Positions 34,245 through 48,468 of a stretch of 64,000 nucleotides of DNA are shown here, piece by piece (within the stretch, counting starts at the first letter, position 1; every line of letters starts with the position of its first letter). The position numbers and the translations under genes were made by a program. The stretch comes from Diatrype stigma (lineage: Eukaryota; Ascomycota; Sordariomycetes; Xylariales; Diatrypaceae). The notes beneath the pieces are model-generated. The model saw nothing but the letters and a program-made list of their open reading frames with translations. It made no database searches and had not been told where the DNA came from. Where the stretch lies: positions 124,001 through 188,000 of the forward strand of contig JAKJXP020000029.1 in the NCBI GenBank assembly GCA_022225965.2, written 5' to 3'.

Positions 34245-36059
34245 TTATTTAGCCATATGGATTTTCTTGGCTGCTTTCTTTAATCCCTCGGAGGCCTTGT
34301 CCGAAGATTTTTTTTTTGGCGCGGCCGGAATTGAATTATTGGAACCTATTAACGAAACCGAAGGCTTTTTTTGGTAAAACATTGGCTTTGGCTATAATAA
34401 TTCGGACGTTATTGTTTATTAGAAAACGTAATCCAAATTCTTTTTTTCCTTTACTTTAAATATGCCTTATTTAGTTATATTCTATAGGTTTAATATTTAA
34501 TGCGTTGTTATTATTTAATACGGCTTTAGCAATAACGTATAAATCGTTTTTGGAACCTTAAATATTGGTTTTAGGGATAACGTATGAATTATTTTTAGGG
34601 CCGTAAATATTGGTTCTGGTATTTGGTATATTTTTGGTAATAACGTATAAGCCGCTTTTAAGATATAAAACATTAATTCGGATGTTTTATATTGGATCGC
34701 CGATAAAAAAGAACGTATCGTATTTTGGATTTTAAATATTAGAGATAAATGTATTTTACGGGAAAATAAACGCAGCTTTTATGGCCTAAAAAGTAATAAA
34801 GGTATACGTAAAAATAATAATGGCTTCGTAATAGGATTTAATTTTAATGCCATATTTGCCATTTATGTTCTTATATTTGCCATTTATGTTAATAATATTG
34901 CTAATGCGTTTGCGTTATATAAGGTTATTTTATATATTATATCGAATGCTATCGATTTATTTCCTAATTATAATATAAGGATATCGTTTATTTCCTTTGC
35001 TGCGTTTATTTTTTTAAGGTATTTCTTAAAATCCTTACGTTCGAATATATTTCGTTCGGAAATGTTAAATATCTTTTATAGGACGTTCGTTATATATAAC
35101 GTTAATGTATTATCCAATAATGTTTATAATTAAATGGCCTTATTATATAAATGCAATTAAATCTCGTTATAATTAATTTATTCGTTAAAAGCTTTATTTA
35201 ATGTTATAATATTATTTCCGATAATATTAATTGTTTTTTCGATGAAATTATATTCGTTTAACTTATTAATTATATATATATTTGTTTTGTTTTTGGCCTA
35301 CGGGTTTGGCATATCGTCGATGTTTTGTATAACTTATTTATATTCGTTTTATAATATTATTTTTTATCTTAAATCAATAGCATTGGCGGATTATAATTAA
35401 AATGCTTATAACGAAAACGTTATTATTATTATAAACGTAAAGCCGCTTAAAAAAGCTGGTTTTGCATATACTTGTTTTAGCGATGTCTTTTTAAATTGGG
35501 TTATTCGTAACGGTCGAAGCCTTAACTTAAAGGTATTGGAGGTTTTTGTTTTGGCTGTTTTGGCCAGTATTGGTTTAATAACCGATACGTATTTTTTATA
35601 AGCCAGACTGTTCCTATTATAATATTTCTTTTAATAGGTTAGGATTCGTTTAACGTCCGTTAGTATAATGTACTATTTTGTTCCGGTTTATTATAATCTT
35701 AATAATATTTTTTGCGGCTACAAATTAAATCCATTCGTATCTTTATATATTCGGAGCGCTTTTATTTTTTCTTTAAGAGGTAGCCGATACTTATAATTCG
35801 AATCGTTTTTTTAATTATTTTTATATTTTTCTTTAATAATTATTGCTAATGTTTTTAATATATCCTATTAAATTTTGGAATTCGCTAATTGGCTCGTAGG
35901 ATTAATTTTTGCTAACGCGTCGATTATTAATTCCAAATTTATATTTGCCAAAGGCATATATATCTTAAGAACCTTTTTCTAATAATTCTCCGTATTTTTA
36001 AAACCTTTAATTGTTTTTGCGTTTCTTTTTGGCATTTTCTTATATTTATTTAAGGCCAT
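34245..36059 (-). pseudogene. extra ORF between pol and 3' LTR of chromovirus 2
   Basis: It starts with ATG at 36059, past the chromodomain, and can be followed in one frame, through stops, to a TAA at 34245-34247 close to the 3' LTR. This makes about 600 codons. The C-terminal part is rich in Lys, Ser and Ala (APKKKSSDKASEGLKKAAKK). A preceding region has loose repeats around LKPIF and PKTIYTLLLKP. No membrane helix or known domain was recognised. Chromovirus 1 has an ORF in the same place. Confidence 0.5.
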
Positions 36060-36499
36060 TCTTATTTTCGATAAAAACGTAAAGTTTAGCTTATTAATCT
36101 TTAATTATTGCGTTTAAAAAATATTCGCGCAATCTTTAATTTTTACCGATATTAATAAGTTAATATTTCCATATAAAAAGGTCTTATCGGAAAAGGCCTT
36201 ATTTTTAATCTTTGCATTTATTATCTTGTTATTTCGTATTATAAGAATCGTTTTAAAAATGAAAAGACTAAAAGGAAAAATCGATGCGAAAAAATGATAG
36301 GAAAGAAAAAAAAAATAACGAAAAGCTTATATTTGTCCCGGAAAAATTTTTTCTTTATTAATATATAATTTATATATATATATATACGGCACTATAGGCA
36401 TATAAATATATTATAATACTTAGGTTTTAATGTTTTATAAATAATTCCTATTGATTACTGTAATATATTAATATTTAAACCTTTATATTAATCTTTAAA

Positions 36500-39400
36500 A
36501 TTACTTATACCAACTTCCAATCGGATTTTATACCCATTAACGTATTAAAAGGAATAATATCGTCGTTCTTAAGTTTCAGTTCTTTCAAAATCAATTTATA
36601 TTTCCAATCGAATTCATATACCAATTCAATAACGTTTTGCATAAATAATTGTCTTAAATACCATTCGTTTTATTATAACGGCCATTCTTTTTATTTTACC
36701 AAATACTCGAATATTAATCTGCCTTATTTATTAATTCGTCTTTTAAATAAGGACTTTAATTCGTAAAACACCCATTCGTTATCGTTTTCCTCGATAATAA
36801 CTTGTTTTAAAAATAAACGTTTTTTTTTCCAAGAATTTATATTTCCCGAATCTTTAATTAAATATACCATTAAAATTACTTTATATATCTTTTAATATCT
36901 CGGAAAACCGAATTCGTAAACAAAATCTCCAACTTTTTTTACCACTATTAAAAGGCCAATTCGTTATTTCGACCATTTTTTGGGCGGATTTTTTAGCAGC
37001 TTATATCCTCCATACAGCTTTAAATACATTTCGTTTCCGACATTAAATTCCAGCGAAACATAGTTTTTATTATATCGAAATTTGCTATTAACTGTTACAA
37101 AATCCATAATAATTTATACGTTTCGTTAATATAACTATTTAACGATTTCGAAATTAACAAAATTTTATAATACTTTAAAAATAAATATTGAAAACAATAA
37201 TTTAAAACCAAGCGTTATTTCGTTTAGCGATTTTTCGAATACTTTCGATTTCGAATTATTTATATTATATTATAATGCTAATATAATAACGACTTACGAT
37301 TTTTCGGATATCGTTATATAATATCGAATTACAATCTCGATATTTTGGTTCCGTTTTTTTATTTGGCCGTTTCTTTATAAATAAAACGCTATAATAAAAT
37401 TTAACATTATTTCCATCCGTATAAAAATCGTTTGCTAAAACTTAAACGTAAACTTTAAATTTCGGTTAAATATAATTCGTTTTAATAATCCTTAGTCGTA
37501 TAATTGCAATATTCTTAATATAATTATAGCTTATTTTTTTATTATATATATTAAATGCCTTAAGATTAATATTATCTTTTTTAAGAATTTATAAACCATT
37601 ATTATTAACGCATTATATATTTTGTATCCTGGCATTTTCCAAAAGGTATTTACGATTAATATTTCGAATAATCCAATAATAAAATCCCACAAAACGTAAT
37701 AATATGGTATTAAATCCGAAATACTAGGTTTTAATAAACCGGAGAACATATTTCGATTCGTTTTATTTTTAATACATTCGGAACAAAACCGATAATAATT
37801 CCTAATCTTTCGTATAAAACTTCGAATACAAAGCCTTTCCAAATCTTATGTTATACGAACCGTATTAAAATAATACTTTTAATCGTATATTATTCGCAAA
37901 ATGTTCTTATAACAGTTATTTAATATTACCAATCGCTTAATTCCTTTCGAAAATACGTTATAAAATAATTCGTCTTTTATCGTAAAACGTATTTCTTTTA
38001 TATCAAACGATTTTAAATTTCGTAATCGTTTAAGTCTTAAATTTAATTCGTTTTGTTCTTTTTTTAAAGCTTTAAGCAATCGTTTCTCGATTTTTATTAC
38101 TTTTTTGTCTTTACGGTTCTTTAAATATTAAAAAATTTTAATTAATTTATTATCTTTTTTATATCCGTTTAATAGCTTTGTTTTAAAATCGGGAAATATG
38201 GCGAATTCTATATATATATAGCCGAAATCGTTAATAATATCGTTAAACGTATTTTTTTCTTTTTTAATTGCTTCTTTCTTATCCGTAAAATTATTTTTAA
38301 CCGATAACCTAAATAACGCATCTAAAACGAAATTTGTTTTTCCTGGTATATATTTAACGTCCAGTTTGAATTATTTTAAATATGCTAAAATTATAATTAA
38401 ACGAGGATTATTTTTTATTGCGTCAACAAAGTTTAAATTTCGTTACGTAATTATTTTTTTAATGGCCTTATGGTTTATTAATATAATTATGTTTTTTATA
38501 CATAATTAAATTTATAAACGTAATTAATAACATATCCATACGAAACCTGCTACTTTAAGCTTTATGGCTTTATATTTACGTTCCGCTTTTATAAGCATTT
38601 TGCTAAGATATAATATAACTTCGATATTATTAAAAGAAATAAAGCCGTTTATTCATAATATACGTAAATAAAAAACCATAATACCGAAACTTCGTTATTT
38701 AAACGCATTTAACTTAATAAATATCTTTCGTTTTAAATTCTAATAAATAAAATAAATTCTTTATCCAAAAGCGTTTTATAATAGCTGGATATTCTCTTTT
38801 TCGGTTTCAATAGGTTCGAACTTCTTATTCGAAATTCAAATTTTTCTTTAAGTCATTATGGACTTAAACAATTCGCCTAACTTTCGTCCTTTAGCCAGCA
38901 TATCTGTTTTGCGTTTTTATAATAGCTTTATTTTTTACTAATACCACGGTATATATTTTTTTAGCCATGTAATTATTCCGATATATATTTCCAAGTCTTT
39001 TAATATTTTTGGAAACTCGATTTTTATAATGGCTTTTAATCTTTCCTTATCGATGGCTATACCAAATCCGTTAATTTTAAGTCCGAACAACCATATGGAA
39101 TCGTATTTACTAAAAAACTTTTTCGGATTTAATAAAAGACCGATATTCTTAAATAATATAAGTATAATATCGAAATATGCCAAATATTCGTTTTTCGAAT
39201 TATTTATAATTATAATATCATTAATATATGCCTTATAAAATTCTTTATAATTATAAAGTCTTTAGTTTATAAACCGCTACGTAAACGGTAAGCTATTTCG
39301 AAAACCCATTAATACGACGTTTAATATTTCGAATCCTTTTGGTAAAATAATAACCATTTTATTCCAATATTTTGGATATATTAACAATTAATAAAAAAAT

Positions 39401-39999
39401 ACTAACGCATCGAAAACAATAATATACGCTTTTCCAAAAACAAAAAATAAAATATTTTCCTAATAAAACATAAAATATACGTTTAATACGACGATATCGT
39501 TTAAGGCTTTAAGATTTACGACAACTCTTCCTTTTTTCGTTCCATTTATCATTTTCCATATTACGAAAACGGAATAACCGAAAAATATAAACTCTTTTAT
39601 TTAATCCAAACGTTGAATGTCGTATATATTATTAAACAACTTGTTAAGAAATTCTTTATTTTTTTTACCCAATCGATATAAGCGTATTCGGATGCTTTGT
39701 TTTTGCCATTCTTTTATTAAATCCATACGCATCATTTTTTTTTTTAACATAGGTATAATACCTTTATTTTTCCAAACGTCGAATTTCTCGAATACTGTTT
39801 TAATCTTAGCTATAAAAGCCTTATTTACCGCCGATATAATAACGCCGTCTTTTATATGAATTTTAAGATCGTTATTTGGTTTTATTAAATTAATAATATA
39901 TTCGTAATAATAAGGCTTCGCATATTTTTTTAATAATTCGCCTAAATCATTTACGGCTTTTCATATATTTTATAAAGTGGCTTCTTTTAAAATAAACGC
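36500..39999 (-). pseudogene. RT, integrase and chromodomain remnant of chromovirus 2
   Basis: RT is visible at 39250-38938: YINDI at the catalytic box (second Asp now Asn), LLLNPKKFF, LFGLKINGFG and LKDLEIYIGI. The integrase zinc-binding and core start is open at 37842-37531 (C-x2-C-like SECIKN and a following DFI-GL). A chromodomain-like segment with EYLVK and NEWY lies near 36700-36600. The order and spacing match Ty3/gypsy chromovirus pol. Every domain has stops. Confidence 0.8.
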
Positions 40000-42900
40000 A
40001 TGCATTAATTCGTTTATTATCTCGATTTCCTTAAACATAAATAATCGAAAGATTTCATTTAAGCATTCCATTGCTGCAAATATTACCGCTTGGATTGCTG
40101 TTATTTTCGTTCAGTTAATATTCGTATAATAAACGTTTTTTACATTTATAATCTGGCCTAAATACGTATTCCGGCATATAATAACCGGTTTATTTATATA
40201 ATTAAAAACAAAAATAAACTTCGGAATATTTACATTAATAACTACATTTATGACACCCGGAAATATAGCCGTAAAAATATAAGCTTTTTTATTTCCGTAT
40301 TTATTAATATTATTTAATTTTATAAATTTAATAAAAACTATAATTATCGTATACGGTAATATAATTATATTAATTCTAGCGATTATTCGTTTTCTAATAA
40401 AAGGCGTCTTTTAAATAACGTCAAAATTAAAACCAAAACTTTTATAAGACGCCAATTTAAAACGTTTTTTCGTATAATTTATAATAGCTTTATAATTATT
40501 AAGCTACGAATTTCCGAATAATAATTTGGATTCGAAACTTTTATAAATCCAAATTTCGATTGGGAATTATAAAATAACTTAAATATTTCCTAACCTAGCA
40601 GGAATATTTATTATCCATTTTGTTCTTTCGATTAACGTAATAAGTCCTTTAATACTTATTATCATAACAAAATCGACATAAATTCTTATAGCTATAAAAA
40701 AATGCTTATATAATTAATTCTTATTTACCATTTCGTTTAATAAACCGGTATTTACGTATTTAAATATTAAATATTCAAATACGTTAATAACGAATTTTAA
40801 GTATATATATCGAAAACGTACGGTATCGGCTTTAGGTATTCTGGGTTTTGCAATTATTATATATAATAAAAATGCCTTTTTTTTATTTAACGAATCCATT
40901 AAATAAAAATCGGCAACGTTTCCGTTTATGTTATTATGGAACGTTTAAAAATATTCGTCTTTAATTTTCTCGACGATAAATAACGAGGGCTTTAATAACG
41001 TAAAAAATAAGAATTTATTTTTAAGATTTAATTTAAAAACTAACTTAATAATACGGCATTTATTCGACATAACGTATTTCATACATTCGTTACGAAACCA
41101 AAACATTTTTTTATATTTCCTATAAATCCGTCGTTTTTATATTTGCTCGATTAATATTTTATTTTAATTACCATTATTATTAAAAAAAGCAATATAAATA
41201 AAAGCGTTATCATTATTTACGAATTATTCGTTATCGTTATAATTCTCTAATATGAAATAATTATCAATAATAAGCTATTTTTCGGTAAACTTTTTAAAAG
41301 AGTTATTAATAATTACATAATATTCGTTATCAAAATAAAACGTTTATATATTAACATTTTAATCTGTTTTCATCCATTTATTTCATTAACGGTTATTTCC
41401 GAATCTAACATTATATCCACGTTTTCGGGCGTTTTTGCTGCGGAATTTTTTACGCAAATTGCCTTTATAATTGCCACGATATAAACGAAATTCTTTTCGT
41501 AAATCTAAGCCTTTGCCTTTATTATTGCCGTTATAGTTATTATAAAAGCTATTTTCTAATAACTTTATTACGATATCGTTTTAATTAGCTTAATTTTCGA
41601 AATACGAAAATAATGCTATTAATAAAAAACGATTTAATATTTCGATTTATTTATTAGCTCCTAGAAGTTTTTAATTAATGGATTTATATTATTTCTTTTC
41701 GAGATTAAGGGCGGGAATAAACGCTTATGGCTATATTAATATTGCTTGTTTATAAAAAATGAACTTATTTTCGAAATGTTAAAGCCAATTATTAAAACGG
41801 AAATTAAATTCGGAAATAACAAGTATTTATTACAATTATGAATAAATTGCGTTATAAATATAAGTTATTAATTACATAAATATTTCCATGTCCGTTATTT
41901 TATAATATTTTATATATTCCGTTGCCTATATATGAACGGATACGTTAATATAAATATGGTTAAAATTATATTAATCCTTTAATAAAAATAATAATACATT
42001 AATTTCTTTAATTTTAAAACGTTAAATAACTTTATCTAATAAAGCGTTTAAATTTCCGAACAAAATAGTTTTCATATTTTGGCTAACTTTTGTTATTTAT
42101 TAAGCTTAAGCGTTTTTACGAAGCAATTAAGAAAAATTTCTAGCAATAATCTCGGCTTTATTTAAGTTTTAAATATGCTTATGCATTACAGTTATAAAAA
42201 ACTATATATTACGCTAAGAAATATCCGTACCGACTTAAGCGAAATTATCCGTTCCAAAAGAAAATTTAAGATTAGGATTCAAAAAACCGATATTTTAAAG
42301 TTTCCATCTACGGATGGAAAAATCCTTAGACTAATTATTTCTAAAAGATTAAAAAGCTGTTTTAATAATGTCGATAAATTCCTTAAGGCCCAGGTCCTTT
42401 AATCCATTAAACAAGACGATAGTTTTACTTAAATCTTAAGTAAGGACATTAATTCCCGCAAAAGGACCTTTAAGGTTCGAAAACCCGTTAAAAAAGGATG
42501 CTCCCGCACTTAAACCTAACGGTCCAGCTCCGGTATTAAATATCTCTTCGTTATTAAGATTAAATAAATATATACTTAAGAATAAAAATATTAAAAAGAT
42601 ATAATGAACTTTTTGTTTTTATTAAATTATATTTTAGGAATATTTTAATTAAAGGTATCCGAATCTGTTTATAATGTTTTCGGCTAGATTATTCCAATAT
42701 GTTGGTATAAAAATATTCCTAAAAGGGGTTTCTGGAGATATATCTTGTAAACCGGAAGGTAACCTTTTTTTTGGTATCTTGGGGGTTTATTCCGGGCTAT
42801 CGTTAGTTTGCTCTTTTTATTCCTAATTATCGTTACCGTTATTATTATCCGAAGGAATGTCTTATATAAGAGCAAGGTTTAGGAATTTTTCAATAACGTA

Positions 42901-43672
42901 CTTTTCGATTTTTAAATAAGCCTGTTTAAATCTTTAATAATCGACAATCCATTTAGCCGGATATTGGATAAATAAGGCAAAAAAGTTTCTAATAATTCGC
43001 TTAGGTTCTAATAAAAAAGGATAATTATATTTTAAAAACAATTCATAAATTTTAAAAACAATATCTTTTAATAATGGATTATGCTTAAAATAATTTAAAT
43101 AATCGACAATAAAATTTAATATAATTATAAAGATATTCTTTATTATAAATATAAAAATGCAATAAGGTTTTAAATATCGAAGTCGTAATATAAAACGACG
43201 ACCTTAAAAAGATAAATAATCGATAAATAATCGAATTACCGTAAAATAAGGGTTTTTTTAATCGTTTTAATAAAAAAAAACAAATCTAATGGTTTCAGAA
43301 ATAAAACCGATTAATATAAGGCCACTTTCGATAACCTATATTATCTTGCAAACACCAACGCTTAAAATAAACAATTAAATCTCGAAAAAAAACAAACAAA
43401 ATGAATATCAAAATAAACGTCCTTATTTTCCGAAAATGAAAATAAAACCAAATTAATAAAAAGGAATTATCGCGTTAATTAATTAATAACAAAAGAATAA
43501 ATAAAATTAAGACTTAAAGGGCCTAATCGATCGGCTTTAAAGCCGATACACGCCACTATAACGACTAAACTCGAAAAGACCAATAAAGTCTATAACTTAA
43601 TAATATAAAAACATAATATTATTTATATAAATTAAAAGACCGATATAATATATGATTATAATAATGCACGAA
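40000..43672 (-). pseudogene. gag and protease region of chromovirus 2, strongly decayed
   Basis: By position this holds gag and protease. Only short open stretches remain (42875-42684, 40899-40714), and no motif could be assigned with confidence. Confidence 0.4.
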
Positions 43673-43684
43673 GAAATGCTACCA
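43673..43684 (-). promoter_or_regulatory. primer-binding site of chromovirus 2
   Basis: TGGTAGCATTTC on the minus strand, three bases inside the 5' LTR, matching the site of chromovirus 1. Confidence 0.65.
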
Positions 43685-43687
43685 AGT

Positions 43688-43856
43688 TATAAGGATAAAC
43701 TTTAAATAAAAGACAATGATGATTCTTTTAAGAAAAGACTAGCTACAGCTAAACTGGTAAGATTTACTAATACAGTAAAAGACAGAACCCACTGTTTTCT
43801 AGCTAAAGGAAGGAGCTTCCAAGTAGGGAAGCTTCCTATAACAACTTCCTATAACA
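43688..43856 (-). repeat. LTR of chromovirus 2 (5' LTR in element sense)
   Basis: This is the partner of 34029-34197, less mutated (keeps GGAGCTTCCAAG). It is followed by GCCGA. Confidence 0.92.
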
Positions 43857-43861
43857 GCCGA

Positions 43862-45960
43862 ACCAAATTAGTAATTAATAAAAAAAGCTTAAAGCATTTA
43901 CGACGAATAAGTATCGCTTTATTATTATTTTATTAATTATATTATCTTAAAAAAGCAAAAGATATGCATTTAATACGGTTATTTTATTAATTGGTTATAT
44001 ATTAATTATTACGCGGCCTTTTCGTCGTATTAAAATTCCATTCGCATTTTTAAAGATACGTTTTTTAGGGCCAACCTTATCGGGCATAAATTTTTCGATC
44101 TTTTGGTATTTTTATACGACAAATAAGGAATACGTTATAAACGTCGAAAATAATTAATTTTCGACCTTTCCTTTAAGTCGTAAGGGATTTATGATTTCGT
44201 TTGCAAAAGCCTAATTTTCAAGACTTAAAAAATAAGGCTTCGAAGTTTTTATTTAACGTTACCATTTTTTAACGAAATCGATTCGCATTTTCTTTTCGTT
44301 AAATAAATTTAAGATTTTTTCCTTTTTTTAAAGAATAAAAGTTTTTATATAATTCTTAATGGCATTCGTTAAAGCAGGTTTTTTGCTGCATATATAAATT
44401 CCGTAACGGCTTTCGATCTTAAGCAATTCGATAAACCGGAATATTTCCAATAACGGTAAATTTTTATTAGGTTTTTTGCGATTATTACGAATAGCTTTTT
44501 ATATATCTTTTAGTATTACTTTTTTTAATATAAAGGCTTTTAATATTTCGTTAATAATATCGAACTTATCGAATAACCAAAAATTCGATTCGTTAAATTC
44601 GTTAAGGTCCGGATTATCGGCATCAACGGCGGCGGCTATTTGTATTATAAATACTTTTTCCTAGCTAATTATAATATACCTGTCGTAATCGTAATCGATA
44701 ATATAGCCGACTTTTGTTTTTCGGCGAATCTTAATCGGCGAATCGCTAATATTTATATATGCTACGGCCTTTATAGCGTTAATATTTGAAATTAAATTAA
44801 GCATACCGTTTAAAGTCGCATAAAAAGCAAAATCTTTAAGTATTTCGCCTTTTGATATATCCGGCAAATCATGATATAAAATAGGTATATAAGCCAACGT
44901 TTTAAAAGGAATAATAAAGTTTTTACGCATTATTACGCGTTTACGTAAAGGAGTTTTTTTTCGTTAAATCGTTATAGGCATTTCGAGATTTTGATATAAC
45001 GTAATAGTAACTATTTCGCGGAAATAATCGAAAACGAATCCATAATTATACAGAAAATCATTTCCAATAAAAAAATTTAAAGCCAATTTTTCCATAATTT
45101 ATGCCGTAACTATAACGACTCCGGTTTTTGTTATACCATATAAGGTTCCCGATAAATAAAAATTAAACGTTATACGTTTTTTAAATAAAACTTAACTTTC
45201 GATTTTTTTTATATAAATCCCGTTATAAATAAATAAGGCAGTATTTAAAATATATTATTTTAGCCATTTGCAACTAATTAATACGTTTAAATATTCCGAA
45301 TTAAAACAAATTGTTATTACATTTCGGAAGTTTTTAAAATGCATATATATAATATAATATATATATTTGTTTAATGCTGGGCCTTTTGGTCCGTAATTAA
45401 GGGGTTTTGCATTCATAAAATCGAATATATTATCGGCTATAAACGCATTAATATCGTCCGGTTTTATTTAAGGGTTTTGCGAAGCGTTTTGGGCAATATC
45501 GTTACGTTTACGATACTATTAGGTAATAATATATACGAAAAATTCGAAACGAAAGTTAAATTTGGCCTTACAGCTTTAATATGTTAATATTTTAAATGCC
45601 ATTTTGCTTTAATTTTTGGCATATCGTTTTTAAGCGGTACGTTATTTAAAGTCCGACTTATTAAAGCCGTTACGGTTATTACGTTATTATATCGAAAAAT
45701 AATTTAAAGCAATTTCATTTTCGGTAATATTTTCGTATAACTTTTCCTTATTTTCGGAAATAAATTCCTTAATTATAAAATAACTTTTATCTTTTAATTT
45801 AACTGTATAAATATTAATGTTTGGATTATTAGCTTCCAAAAAGACCTCGTTTTTAATGCCGTACCAAGAATTTTCGAATTTTTTGGGCTTAACTTATTTT
45901 TATTAACGACGGATATAAAAGCGAAAGGATTTGCGAAAACGGTAACCGTTTTTTCCGTTA
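43862..45960 (-). pseudogene. protease and N-terminal RT remnant of chromovirus 1
   Basis: This is the minus-strand region between gag and the insertion point of chromovirus 2. The open stretch 44930-44661 has the layout of the segment between protease and RT of fungal gypsy pol proteins. The RT gene breaks off at 43862, at the GCCGA target copy, and resumes at 34023. Confidence 0.6.
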
Positions 45961-46099
45961 CGGAATTCGCAATTACGATTATTACGGCCTTTATAATTAC
46001 CGGATTTATATTCGTTATTATTATAATTCTTATTATTATTTTTATTTTTGCCTTTATTCTTATTTTTGTTTTTATTATAATTAAATTAAAAACCGTTAC

Positions 46100-48054
46100 G
46101 ATTATTATAGCGATTTTTACTTTTTTAATATCCGGAATTGCCCGTAACAATATCGCTAGGGTTAAAATTTAAAGCAAAATCAGCAGTACCGTTAGCCAGA
46201 AATCTTTGGGCCATGTTTATAAAGGCGGCGCCAAGCAGTTTCTGGCCTTATTCGTTTACGGATTATCCTTTAAATATGAAAGCCTTATTAATAAAGTTCA
46301 CTTTTAGGACATAAAAATTAATTTTCGGATTAATAAAATCTGAAATAATAAATTTATGGCTTATCGTTTTTTTTTATATGGGTTATAAATTTATTTATTT
46401 TAATATTAAGTTTTGGCTTAATAATATGAATTCTTAATTAAGGGTATAATAAATTTTATATTTATAACATTTGCTGGCCGAATCGTATTAATTCGATAGC
46501 TTTATAGGTTTTTATGATTTTTATTACTTATAAAATAATTAAGATTCCTTAACGGTAAAAGTTCTCGGTAAACTTTAATTCCGCGTTATTAAGGTATTCG
46601 AAAGTTTAAGCCGGATCCGGTCGGAATTTGTTAATAATTTTGGCTAACGTTATATTAATATTGCCATGTATAATTTATTTAAAAATAAGGTCTAATTAAG
46701 CGGTATATTAAAATTGGGCATTATTACGAAATAATTAAAGGAAATTCGTTTCGATAATTTCCTTTTTGGCCTGATTTTTTGCGGCTTTTTTAATCGATTT
46801 TTCGAATAAAAATACGTTATGCTAATAAACGTTAGCGCTAATTATAACAAATTTTCCAGCGTTATAAGAAATGTTAAGATTAGGATGAAAGTAATCGATA
46901 TTTTGGATTTTCCAGCCATAAGTAAAGCATTTAAAGGTTTGATTTTCGGTAATACCTTTAATTAATTTTTTAAGTTATCCAAATATTAAGGCGGCAACGA
47001 TGGTAATGCCCATTTTTGCGGTACGTTAAATAACATTTTAATTAAGGCCTAAATTAACGGGCTAGTTTTTTCCGTTACCGACAGAAAGGGCATTACTTTT
47101 AAACCCTTTAGTTCCGGAATTTCCTAAATCTTAAGCGGATATTTTTAATCCTGGAAATCGAAACGGGCTGGAATTTAGGGATTTTTATAATGGAGTTTTC
47201 TTAAATGGGATATAATCCTAAGATTCGCTTAAAAAAAGAATTTATATTTGTTAATTTAACGGAAACAAATCCTTAAAATTCGTAAAAGCGTTAATAATCG
47301 ATTTAAAATCTTTCTGCTTTATTTTACGAAACTTTTTATCGAATTAAGGAAAAACGTTATTATTTTTAAATTCGTCGGATATTTCGCTAAAAAGCGACTT
47401 ATTAATAATACGTCCAAACCGAAAGGTTTTACGGGAAATTCGGTTCTGGATTAATGGATTTTAAGGAGTTTTAGGTGGTAATTATAAAGGTTTTGGCTAG
47501 GAATTGCCTTGGTATATTCGGGTTTATACGGTAATTTAGGACCTTTTGGAAAGAAATAAACTCTGGAACGAACGGCAAAGCATAGGGTTTTCGTTTAATC
47601 GGTTTATAAATAATAAGGGCAATTTTATTAATGGTTGCCTTAAGGGAAAAATTAATGGTTTAGGCGTAAATACGGCTTGCAATTATTTGGTATAATTTTC
47701 GGAATATATATTAGGATTCGAAAAATCTTATAAAAAATAATTTAAAAATAAAATTAAAGGGTTTTTTAATAGCTATTGTTTATTTTAAAAATATACATTA
47801 AGGTCCGAGAAATCTTTTTAATTAATATCGTTTAGGTTTAAATATAAAATTAAGGGATTTTTTAATAGCTTTTGGAAATCTTTAAGGCCTTGGGATTTAA
47901 AGTTTAAATTAAACTTTTGGCTATTATAAAGAGGCGAATTAAGGTTTTCCGTATTTCCGATATTCGAAGCAACGAAAGCGTAAAAGTCCAAACCGAAAGA
48001 AAAAAGGAACAAATTAAAGCCTAACGCTTGGGTTCGGGTTTGTTTTAAATCCAT
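46100..48054 (-). pseudogene. gag remnant of chromovirus 1
   Basis: It begins with an ATG at 48054 and a 78-codon open stretch, then continues with stops. Near 46190 the translation carries a FLANGTADFALNF-like segment followed by a long Asn/Lys/Arg-rich basic tail (about 46130-45950 in frame), typical of the nucleic-acid-binding end of gag. No CCHC knuckle was recognised, possibly lost to RIP. Confidence 0.55.
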
Positions 48055-48384
48055 AATCCAAACGTTAAGATAATATTAGGGGTTTGGATCCTAAAAGTTT
48101 GCCGTAAGCCGTCCAGATTTGCGTATAAAATAGGTATTCCGGTATTTAGGATCGATAAGGTTATAAAAATGCAGCCAAACGATTTTAAATCGAGTCGTTA
48201 AGGCTTTTCATTTAACGGACGTTTAGGTTTTTGGTAATATATTCGTATACGTAATAATATAACTTATATTGGCCGTAATTAATATTAAGCGCTAATCGAA
48301 TGTCTTTTATAAAAAGGTTTTAAATGAAATGCGTCATAATTAAAAAACGAAGAGTTTTACGATATTATAATATAACTTTAAAAA

Positions 48385-48468
48385 GGCCGTATGGCTTAAT
48401 GGTTAAAAGCCTGGTATAACGTAAGTCAACGAAGCGCCGCTGGATAGATTCGAATCCTATTACGACCG
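48385..48468 (+). tRNA. degenerate tRNA-like sequence in the leader of chromovirus 1
   Basis: It folds with a 7-bp acceptor (GGCCGTA / TACGACC, one C-A mismatch explained by G-to-A), a D-arm (GCTT / AAGC), and a T-arm with loop TTCGAAT and stem ATAGA / CCTAT (one mismatch). The A box (TGGCTTAATGG) and B box (GATTCGAATCC) are both recognisable. The anticodon arm is poor and the anticodon cannot be read. The long variable region would suit a Ser- or Leu-type tRNA, or a small intron. It lies on the strand opposite to the retroelement genes. It is probably a dead tRNA gene or tRNA-derived module. Confidence 0.5.

Larger units (their letters stand above)
34029..43856 (-). mobile_element. Ty3/gypsy chromovirus relic 2, inserted in the RT gene of chromovirus 1
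   Basis: The 169-bp LTRs lie at 34029-34197 and 43688-43856, flanked by identical 5-bp target duplications GCCGA (34024-34028 and 43857-43861). The LTR starts TG in one copy and TA in the other, and ends TA/CA, as RIP would leave them. Primer-binding site TGGTAGCATTTC and a purine tract (GGAAAAGGGG) next to the 3' LTR fix the minus orientation. RT, integrase, chromodomain and an extra ORF follow in order. Total length is 9.8 kb with no further nested element recognised. All frames are broken. Confidence 0.92.
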
